Source: Platanthera guangdongensis (Eukaryota > Streptophyta > Magnoliopsida > Asparagales > Orchidaceae). Taken from it: a DNA stretch of 64,000 nt. Shown here in pieces: positions 56,110-64,000 of this stretch. The position numbers and the translations under genes were made by a program. The notes under the pieces are model-generated. The model did not search any database. It saw only the letters and a program-made list of their open reading frames with translations, and had not been told where the DNA came from. The stretch's first letter is position 1; every line of letters begins with the position of its first letter. Location: assembly GCA_039583875.1 (NCBI GenBank), contig CM077151.1, forward strand, positions 118,397,519 to 118,461,518, given 5' to 3'.

Positions 56110-59100
56110 CCCTATTGGTCCATGATATTTCTTTTCTCTCTATTCAGTTACCATTACAGTTCATAATAAAATAGCGACCATTGTGAAACTCACTGGATCA
56201 AACTTTAATAAGTGGAAGTCCGACATCATGTTTACTCTTGGGATGGAGAACATCAAGATGGCCATGAGTACCAACCATCCTGCAGCGCTCACAGTGACCA
56301 GTACTCAAGTTAAAAATGATCTTTATGGTGCATGGAAATAGTCGAATAAAATCTGCTTGTTAACTATGAAGAGTTCAATTCCAGAGCATCTATTGAGTGG
56401 TCTAGCTAACACGACTGTTGCCATTGATTTTCTGACTGACGTTAGGCAGAGGTATAAGGTGTCTTCTAAAGCTGAGATCGGGACACTAATTCAGGACCAC
56501 TTTTCCATGAGGCATTTTGGAGGAGGCAATGTCCGTGACTACATACTGAATATGATATATTTTAAGACCAAACTGTCGGAGTTAGAGATCACTCTCCCTG
56601 AAGCATTGATAGTGCACCAAGCACTCAACATTGTTCCGGTAGAGTTCAACATCCTGAAGATCACATACAATTCCTAGGATGAGGCATTGAAGATAAATGG
56701 TCTGATTATCCGATGTGTTGCTGAGGAGGAGAAGATTAAGAACAAATAGTTGAATACTGCATTGCTCGTAGTCAAACCCTTTTTTAAGAAGAAAAATAAG
56801 TCCAAAGCTCCTTATAAGGCTCAGGATGGACAGACTTCAGGGACCAAGAGTACGCTGGTGTAAAGATGTATCTTAGGCGTTTCTTTGTAAGAATAAGGAG
56901 CATGTGAAGAGCGAGCACCTCAATTTAAATCCTCGATGGAGAAGCGTAGCTTAGCAAATATAGGTAACCTATTAGCTTTTGTCCATTCTGAATCGAATTT
57001 AATTGAAGCCCCATCAAGGTCTTGGTGGCTTGATAGTGGAGAAACTAATCATGTTGCTTACATGTTATATGGGTTCATCAATTGAAGGAGGCCACGCAAG
57101 GGTGAGTGCATGCTCACAGTGGGCAATAGTTTTGAGGTGGAGGTGGAGTTCATCGGGGACATTTATTTAGTTCTCAATTCTGGTTATGAACTTTTTTTGA
57201 AAGACATATTTTATATTCCTTCATTTAGAATGAACTTGATTTAAGTTTCAACATTCGATAAACTTGGTTATGATTTTAACATATCTTTTGGTTTAATTAA
57301 GTTATTTCATGAATCACAGTTTATTAGTCAATGTTCTTTATCTAATAGTTTATATAGAATATGTCTTGCACATATTAATTATTATGCCACCTCAAATAAT
57401 GTAGAAAATATTGCCATTAAAAAACATCTTATTAAGAAACAGTCCTCCAAGATATAGCATAAAAGATTAAATCATATCTCTAGGGAAAGAGTAGAAAGAG
57501 AAATTAAAAAAATATTCTTCCTACTTTTTACTTCAGCGACTTAGAGACATGTTTGGACTATTGTAGAGGTAAAATGACCAAGATTTAGAAGAAAGCTCAA
57601 CTCACAGTTCAAGTTTATTAGAGGTTATACATACGGATATTAGTAGCCCTTATTCCACGACTCTCTGTAGGAACACCTACTTCATTACATTCATTGATGA
57701 CTACTCTCATTTTTCTTATTTGTACTTAATTAAAGAAAAGTCTGAATCTCTTGATAAGTTCAAGATTTTCAAGACTTACATTTGAGAAGCAAATATGAAA
57801 AGTCATCAAAATTGTTAGGTCTGATAGAGGTGGTGAGTATTTTGGTAGATATGATGCCTCTAGGCAATATAAAGGTCTGTTTTTTAGATACTTTGAGAGC
57901 TACTATATTATTGCCCAATACTCCTTGTCGGGTAGTCCTGAGCAAAATGGTTTTGCCAAAAGGCGTAATCGCACCATTAAGGAAATGATGAGGAGCATGA
58001 TTAGTAGGAAAAATATTTTTGAATTTTTGATGTGTGAGGCACTTAAAACTGCAGTATATATCCTTAATAGAGTCCCATTTAAGTTAGTACCTAAAACCCC
58101 CTCTAAGTTATGTACTAATAGACAATCCATCCTTAATCATTTATGTGTTTGGGGTTGTCCTGCAGAAGTCCATTTATACAACTGATCAGAGAGCAAGATT
58201 TCCCCATGGTCTTGTAATTGCTACTTCATAGGCTACCCAAATCACTCCAAGTGATTTATGTTCTATTCCCCTTCAGTAGATCCCAGAAGTGTAGAGTGTT
58301 AAATAGCTAAGTTTTAGGAATTGGATGTCACTGACAAACCTAATTGCTCTCGCACTATACGTGAAATCGAGGAAGTTGTTCATATTAATTTATCTGTTCC
58401 CTTCGTAGGAAATCCCGTGGTGCCTGAACCTATGACAAAATAAATGGAGGATGTGGATTCGGTCTTACCACTAGTCCTAGTTGAGATTCTTACGCATGTT
58501 CAGCAGGTTCATCCACCTGTTAGGAGATCCATTAGGCAAAAAAGGCTTGCAATTTACCCAGATTATATAGTCTATCTAGACGAGAGAGATTAAGATATTG
58601 GTCAAGTTGTTGACCTAGTGGCATTCGAAGAACCTGTGTCTAGACCTCAAACTGATCAGTAGTGGGATGTGATGAAAGATGAGATGAAGTCTATGAATCT
58701 AAATAATGTTTGAGAGTTGGTTGAGTAGCCCAAAGGATGTAAGCCCATTGGCTCTAAATGGGTGTATAAGACCAAGAAAGACTATAAAGAAAAGGTCGAG
58801 CGGTTTAAGGCAAGACTGGTAGGCAAAGGATTTATGCAGAGAGAAGGAATTGATTATCACAAGACTTTTTCTCTCGTTACCTCTAAAGCCTCTTTCAGAG
58901 TGATAATGGTATTAATAGCTCATTATGATTTGGAGATATGATAGATGGATGTGAAGATCACATTCCATAATGGTGATCTTACCGAAGAGGTTTATATGGT
59001 GCGGCTAGAGGTATTCAAGTTTAGTCATTCTGACCAACTTGCGTGTAAACTTAACAAATCCCTATATTGTCTGAAGCATGATTCTAGATAGTGGTATCTG

Positions 59101-59471
59101 ATATTCGATGAGATAGTTACTTCTTTTGGTTTTGTAGAAAATAAGATACACTGTTGCATATATCTCAAGATCAGTGGGATCAGATACATCTTCTTAATTC
59201 TTTATTTGACATTATTGCATGAATTTAAGCAATTTCTATCAAAAACATTTTGATATGAAAGATCTTAGAGAGACATCCTTCATTTTAGGAATTGACATCA
59301 TTAGGGATTGATCTCACCATACATTAGCACTATCTCAGAATGCCTACTTCAAGCGTGTACTTAAGAGGTTTAACATTCTTGATTGTAAGCCTGGTGACGT
59401 AACTGTGCTTAAGGGGGCTAATATTAGCTTAACATAATGCCCCAGGAAGGATACAGAGAGAGAAAGAGAGT
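56110..59471 (+). pseudogene. copia element C-2 gag-pol, decayed and 3'-truncated
   Basis: Second copy of family C. Gag: LTGSNFNKWKSDIMFTLGM near 56190, then a readable UBN2-type capsid (56357-56677, with FSMRHFGGGNVRDYI) and a degraded zinc knuckle near 56890. Protease WWLDSGETNHVAY near 57030. GAG-pre-integrase HKRLNHISRERV near 57460. Integrase (TFIDDYSHFSYLY near 57690, QNGFAKRRNRTIKEMM near 57945). RT (GSKWVYKTKKD near 58755, KARLVGKGFMQREGIDYHK near 58815, SLYCLKHDSR near 59060). It stops inside the RT/RNase H connection, where element D's LTR begins at 59472. No 5' LTR is recognisable. Numerous stops, so it is not functional. Confidence 0.85.
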
Positions 59472-59599
59472 TGTTGGAGCAAACGGTTCACATATCCTTA
59501 GTTTAATAGTATCAACTAACATGTTGTATTTGATTACATATTGTGTTTGGTAGAGTGTGCACGTTTACAGGTCCAACAAATTTAAGGAGCCCTCCTCAG

Positions 59600-60154
59600 G
59601 AACCTACCGTCGAGCAGTAATAGTTAATGTCGTGCGGTATCCTGAATTAAATGGATAAGGCGCTCGGGAATCTACCGTGCCGTGCTAGTCCTACCGCCCG
59701 CGCTAGCTCGAGAAATTAATTCATCCATGCTCTCGGGAACCTACGACGCAGGCTCTAGCTTGGTACCACGTCGTGGTAACACACTCAACGCTCGTTGAGA
59801 CAGAGGCATTGAGAGCATTGGGGTCGTTGAGACAGAGGTGTCATGATCTTTGAGATAACTAGCCTACCGCGTGGCGTTACCTGCCTACAGCCCTGCGGTA
59901 ACACACTCAACCCTCGTTGAGACAGAGGCATTGAAAGCATTGAGATCATTGAGGCATAGGAATCAAGAGCGTCGAGATAGCTAGCCTACCACGTGTCGCT
60001 ACCTACCAACCGCACCGTGCTAGGTTTGAAAAAAGCAAAATATTTGTTTTAAATATTTTTTTCAAATTTGGAGGATAGCTTTCAACATCAAGCACGTGAA
60101 CCTACCGCCAAGCGGTAGCCCTACCGCTAGCGGTAGCCTTACCGCTGGCGGTAC
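59600..60154 (+). repeat. CTACCG..CGGTAG palindrome array, element D
   Basis: Units such as CTACCGCTAGCGGTAG (a 16-bp perfect palindrome at 60121-60136) and CTACCGCCAAGCGGTAG occur alongside many diverged forms (CTACCGTGCC, GGTACCACGTCGTGGTAAC). TTGAGACAGAGGCATTGAG-type pieces between them resemble the family B motif. The last three units are 18-19 bp apart, and the array ends about 20 bp before the TATA box. Confidence 0.85.
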
Positions 60155-60171
60155 CCTATTTTCACAAAGAC

Positions 60172-60180
60172 GTATATAAA
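60172..60180 (+). promoter_or_regulatory. TATA box of element D LTR
   Basis: GTATATAAA, a strong match directly after the last palindrome units. Confidence 0.75.
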
Positions 60181-61049
60181 GGTGCCTAGTTTTCTGTGTT
60201 CCTTACCCAGATGAAAAGAGAAAGATTTTGTGATTCCTATGGTTTGACAGCCTCTCTCGTGTTCGTTCCATCGTATTCATCAAATGAAAAGAAGACCGCC
60301 TCCCTCCCGTTCGCGCACGAACAACTCCGGCGAGCGAAGAAATACATCGACTATAAAGAGATGACCAGTCGCAAACACATGAAGATCTCAAGCACCGGCT
60401 GCGGATTGCTCTACGGAGGAATCATCAAGAGGGAGATTTTAATTGCTTTAAATCATTCAAACTTTTATTATACTCTTTATCTTTCTCTATTTTTCTTGTG
60501 GTGAAGGAAATCGAACGGGAAGGTTCATCCAAATCCGGGGTAGGATTCTGTGAGAAATCGTCGCGGGGAAGGGATGTCTAGATCGGGTGATCTAGCGGTG
60601 CTCTAAGACCCTTCCTTGCAATGAGGTGAAGAGTCGGCTCGAAGACCTTTCTTAAAGTGAAAGGGAAAGAACCAACAGGTCCGTGGAGCGGGTTGGTATA
60701 GAAAACCAAAAGCTATTTTTATTCACCGCCTTCGATCTCCGGCGACACGGAGATCAAGTTTTGTAATCTTTAAAAACAATTGTTGATTTTATTTTTCGAA
60801 ATTAAATTCATTTCCTTCTTATGTACTGTTGTGGTTGTTAGTTTGTGTTGTTCTGAAGAGTGCATAGATCTCCAAGGGATAATCTACCCAGAAAAATGAG
60901 TTCAGAGACATACCGCCGCGCTTTAGATACCTAACGCCACACGGTAGATTCCTAAACTATTTTTTCCTTGGAACAAAATATTTCGAATTTTTGATGAAGG
61001 ACATAAACATTATTCACCCCCTCTAAGGTTGGCCACATGATCCAACTTG

Positions 61050-61062
61050 TGGTTTTAGAGGC
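61050..61062 (+). promoter_or_regulatory. degraded primer binding site of element D
   Basis: TGGTTTTAGAGGC followed by AGGTTAC, close to the initiator-Met primer site TGGTATCAGAGC plus its usual flank. Confidence 0.65.
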
Positions 61063-61099
61063 AGGTTACTTCACAAAAGGTTTAACATCCTAAAGTAAG

Positions 61100-62990
61100 A
61101 TGGCCAATGCGGTTCACGCATTTCCTGAGGGACAGGGTGTGAGTAGACCCCCACTTTTCATGGGGAGTGACTACAGTCACTGGAGAAAACAAATGAAAAT
61201 CTTTCTGATGACCCAAAGCATGGACGTATGGGTGATGATCGAGACGAAATAGACTGCATCCACCACCACTGTAGGTGATACTATCTTGGTCAAACCACAT
61301 GATAAATGGGATGATGCTGACAAGCTTAGATGTGCGAACAATGCCAAATCAATGACCTCCTATTTTGCGCATTAGATAAAATTAAATTTAATAGAATCTA
61401 CAACTGTGAAACTACATATGATATATGACATCTACTTGAGCTTGCTGATGAAGGTACCTCACAGGTGAAGTAGTCGAAGCTGTTCCGACTCGAATCTGAA
61501 TATGAACAATTTTGGATGGAGATCGATAAGGAAGTGGATACCATGTATACACGCTTCACTAAGATTGTGAATGCCTCACGATCTCTCGGGAAGAGCTACT
61601 CAAATGGAGATCTTGTGAGGAAGATCCTACGATCTTTACCTCCTCGCTTCAACCAGAAGGTGATTACGATTGTGGAATCATATGATATCAACACCCTAGA
61701 GATAGAGAGCCTCAATGGAAACTTGTAGACACACAAACTTGAGTTGAAGATTCAAGTTGAGGAGTATCTCAGGGAGATAAAGAAGAATGGGCTGGCACTG
61801 AAGGCTGCAAGGGAGAGAAAGGCTACTGAAGAATCTGAGGAAGACAATGAGGAAAGCATCTATGTCCAGGAATTCAAAAGGTTCATGAAGAATCCGAAGA
61901 GGCTGAGAAAATTCAAGAATTTCCTGAAGAGGGGAGCCGAAGAAGCCAGGAGGTGGAACAAGCCATCAAAGGAGATAGAGAGCAATGATGAGAAGTTCCA
62001 GCTTGAGTGCTATCACTGTCACATGCCTGGGCACATAAAGAGGGAATGTCCAAGACTTAAAAAGGAGGAAAAGGAGAAGCAAAGATGGCATAAAGGGAAG
62101 AAGAAGGTGCTAAAAGCGCTAAATTAGGATGATGATGTATCTGATGAGTCGAGCACCTCTGACTCAAATAGTGAAGATGAGGTAAATCTGTGCCTTATGA
62201 GGAGAAATCAAGTTGAATCTAACGATGTGTCCAGTGTCTAGAGCGACACTGAGGTAACTCCACCGTCCTATAATGAACTTCTTGATATTTATGAACACCT
62301 ATATGAGAAGTTTGATAGTGTTATAATTGAGAAGAAGTTCATTCGAAATGAAAATAAGAGAATTAAAAAGTACTTAGAAAATTTAAAAACTGAGTTAATA
62401 AAATGTGGCAAAGAAAAGATCGAGTGAATAGAGTGTCCTCACTTGATGGCAATGATCAAAGAGCGAAAAGAAAGTCTCTCCAAGACATTGTTGAAAGCCA
62501 ACAATCTTACCAATGAATAGAATATCTTGGAGAAAATACTTTAAATGTCACTTGCCAAATTAGATGAAGGTAAACAACAGTTTGCCAAATGGTGTGTTAT
62601 GTTAGTTACTGAAAACACCGCCCTAAAGGCAAGGATCCATGATCTCAACTGTGCTATCCAGAAATTTGGAATATGGCAAAAATCACTGAACATGTTATTG
62701 GGTGCATAGTTCAAGGATCTGGAAAATTTGGAATAAGATATGTAAGTCCAACGCTACCACCGAGTGGCAATCATGGTCAAGCTAAGACTAAAACAAATCA
62801 AACGAAATTACCCAATAAGATCAATAGTTCTGAATGGTTATCCCCATCCTCAAGCACGAGCTATAAGAACACGATAACGGCAGCATCCACTGTGTGCAAG
62901 CTGTCAGTGGTTTGGTCACACATCTATGTCGTGTCTGAGGAAAGGTAATAAGAAAGCTCTGCAAGTCTGGGTACCAAGTCTTCTACCTAT
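61100..62990 (+). pseudogene. gag: element D gag, decayed
   Basis: ATG 61100 (MANAVHAFPEGQG) opens a capsid domain with YSHWRKQMKIFLMTQSMDVW near 61165, broken by stops near 61248, 61372 and 61470. A second block (61516-61728) has DTMYTRFTKIVNASRSLG and NGDLVRKILRSLP, typical of UBN2 gag. Zinc knuckle 1, CYHCHMPGHIKREC, is near 62010-62052. A degraded zinc knuckle 2 with CQWFGHTSMSC is near 62900-62935, followed by WVP at 62968-62976. The middle (62130-62660) is acidic and helical with stops. The two widely spaced knuckles resemble Element 1 gag. Confidence 0.8.
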
Positions 62991-63056
62991 CATATGTGTG
63001 GAACAACTTGGGTAACCAGATCTTTACCCTCATCTTCATTTTAGGTGTGTTGGCAG

Positions 63057-64000
63057 GCTAAAGACGAGGAGAACTTATGGTACTTGGACTCCGGGTGTTC
63101 AAAGCACATGACATGAGATAAAGACAAGTTCCTTAGCCTTGAGAAGAAGAAGGGAGGCATGGTGACATTTGGGGACAATAGCAAAGGACACATACTTGGA
63201 ATCGACACCATAAGTAACAAAGCATTTTCAATTTCCAGTGTGATGTTAGTAGATGAACTTAAGCATAATTAAATTTCTATTAGCTAACTATGTGATAAGG
63301 GCCTAAATGTTATATTAGAATCCTCTACAAACACCTACAAAATTATAGATGCTAAAACTAATAGTGTTTTATTTGTTGCTCGTAGAACACATAATGTTTA
63401 TACTATTAGCTTTGAGGATATATCTGCTTCGAATTTGAAATGCTTAGTTACCAAGAATGGAGAATTAGCTCTTTGGCATAGGAGACTAGGACACTCCAGA
63501 AGTAAACCTATTGTCAAACTATCAAAAAATAAACTTGTTTGCGGACTTCCAAAACTAAGTGGTAGTTTAAACTCTTTGTGCGCTCCATGTCAAAAAAGTA
63601 ATTCATTAAAACTTCATTCAAAAGTAAGAATAATATTTCCACGACTAGACCGCTTGAACTCAATCACATGGATCTGTTTGGTCCTCTTAGCACATGTAGT
63701 CTAGGTGGAAAATGATACACCTTTGTTCTTATTGATGATTACTGCCGTTACTATTGGACAATCTTCCTTACGAACAAATCCTACACGTTCCTTGAGTTCA
63801 CTAAATTATGCACTAGAATGCAAAATGATAAGGAAAAAAAATAAAATGCATAAGATCAGATCATGTGGGGAATTTAAGAATGAAAATTTCACGAACTATT
63901 GTAATAATTTAGGAATTATACACGAATTCTCAGCCTCATGCACTCCTCAACAAAATGGCATAGTAGAAATAAATAACCACACAATTCAATAGTTAGCACG
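63057..64000 (+). pseudogene. pol: element D pol: protease and integrase start, truncated
   Basis: Protease [12 protein letters not shown] near 63080-63115, with a stop after it. GAG-pre-integrase (LALWHRRLGHSRSKPIVKL near 63465; CAPCQKSNSLK near 63585). Integrase: HMDLFGPLSTCSLGG near 63668, LIDDYCRYYW near 63730, RSCGEFKNENF near 63860 (catalytic Asp replaced by Cys) and TPQQNGIVEINNHTI near 63943. Several stops (63270, 63702 and others) and shifts. RT and RNase H are outside the window. Confidence 0.82.

Larger units (their letters stand above)
59472..61044 (+). repeat. 5' LTR of element D
   Basis: Starts TGTTGGAGCA; the end is placed at GATCCA before the primer-site remnant, so the right boundary is approximate. 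It contains the array (59600-60154), a TATA box, a G/C-richer transcribed part with spurious ORFs, and a small second motif cluster at 60910-60949. Confidence 0.75.
59472..64000 (+). mobile_element. Element D: copia retrotransposon, 5' part, cut by window end
   Basis: A plus-strand element with a 5' LTR (59472 to about 61044), degraded primer site, gag, and pol as far as integrase. It is inserted into C-2. Its LTR carries a third type of palindrome array (CTACCG..CGGTAG). It probably belongs to the same broad copia group, since the LTR ends with ATTCACCCCCTCTAAGG. Coding regions contain several stops; the remainder lies beyond 64000. Confidence 0.85.

Noticed and set aside
60196..60504. 102-codon ORF after the element D TATA box
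   Set aside because: It lies in the transcribed LTR part, has no domain, and its start is close to the likely cap site; probably chance.

Overview
This window is plant nuclear repeat DNA from an angiosperm, with a genome rich in LTR retrotransposons. The evidence is plant-type Ty1/copia and Ty3/gypsy proteins, initiator-Met tRNA primer sites, AT-rich plant LTR promoters, 5-bp target duplications and one plausible GT-AG spliced gene. I see no rRNA, tRNA or conserved single-copy gene, and I cannot name the species.

Layout. 1-3006 is the 5' part of a gypsy element on the minus strand (gag, protease and start of RT in a decayed frame, primer site, 5' LTR). A solo copia LTR (family A, 3007-4772) sits at the outer tip of that LTR. 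4773-9801 is the 3' end of a plus-strand copia element (family B: ORF3 remnant, polypurine tract, 3' LTR), interrupted by a minus-strand RT/RNase H scrap (8818-9647). 9990-17669 is a decayed plus-strand copia element (C-1) split by a 2.1-kb insertion holding a possible two-exon gene (11414-12111). Three large SIRE-like copia elements follow, each with two LTRs and a perfect 5-bp target duplication: Element 1 (plus, 17675-30749, CACAC), Element 2 (minus, 31358-43812, GTAGT) and Element 3 (minus, 43927-55980, ATAAC). A second decayed C copy (C-2, to 59471) is cut by a new plus-strand element D (59472 to the window edge).

Element 1 is youngest and nearly intact: gag (two zinc knuckles), pol (PR-IN-RT-RNase H) and an ORF3 broken only by two in-frame TAGs. 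Its LTRs differ by roughly 2 percent by eye. Elements 2 and 3 have the same order, LTR-gag-pol-spacer-ORF3-PPT-LTR, but carry frameshifts and stops.

The most striking signal is an architecture shared by these families. Each carries an array of its own short CpG-containing palindrome, different between families A, B, D, Element 3 and the Element 1/2 pair: CTCGAG, TTGAGTGA..TCACTCAA, CTACCG..CGGTAG, TCGTCGAA..TTCGACGA and GTGTCGACAC. In several the units are about 21-22 bp apart, two helical turns. Where a TATA box can be recognised the array lies just upstream of it in the LTR, and the full-length elements repeat the same motif between pol and ORF3, upstream of an internal TATA in Elements 1 and 3. 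ORF3 is fast-evolving, has a strong nuclear localisation signal in Element 1, and has no known function. I suggest, as inference, that ORF3 and the arrays form a co-evolving protein/binding-site pair, perhaps a sequence-specific anti-silencing or activation system analogous to VANC proteins of VANDAL transposons. A second signal is a stop-containing segment at the gag-pol boundary whose removal at GT...AG-like borders joins the two frames in phase 0 in three elements with different frame offsets.
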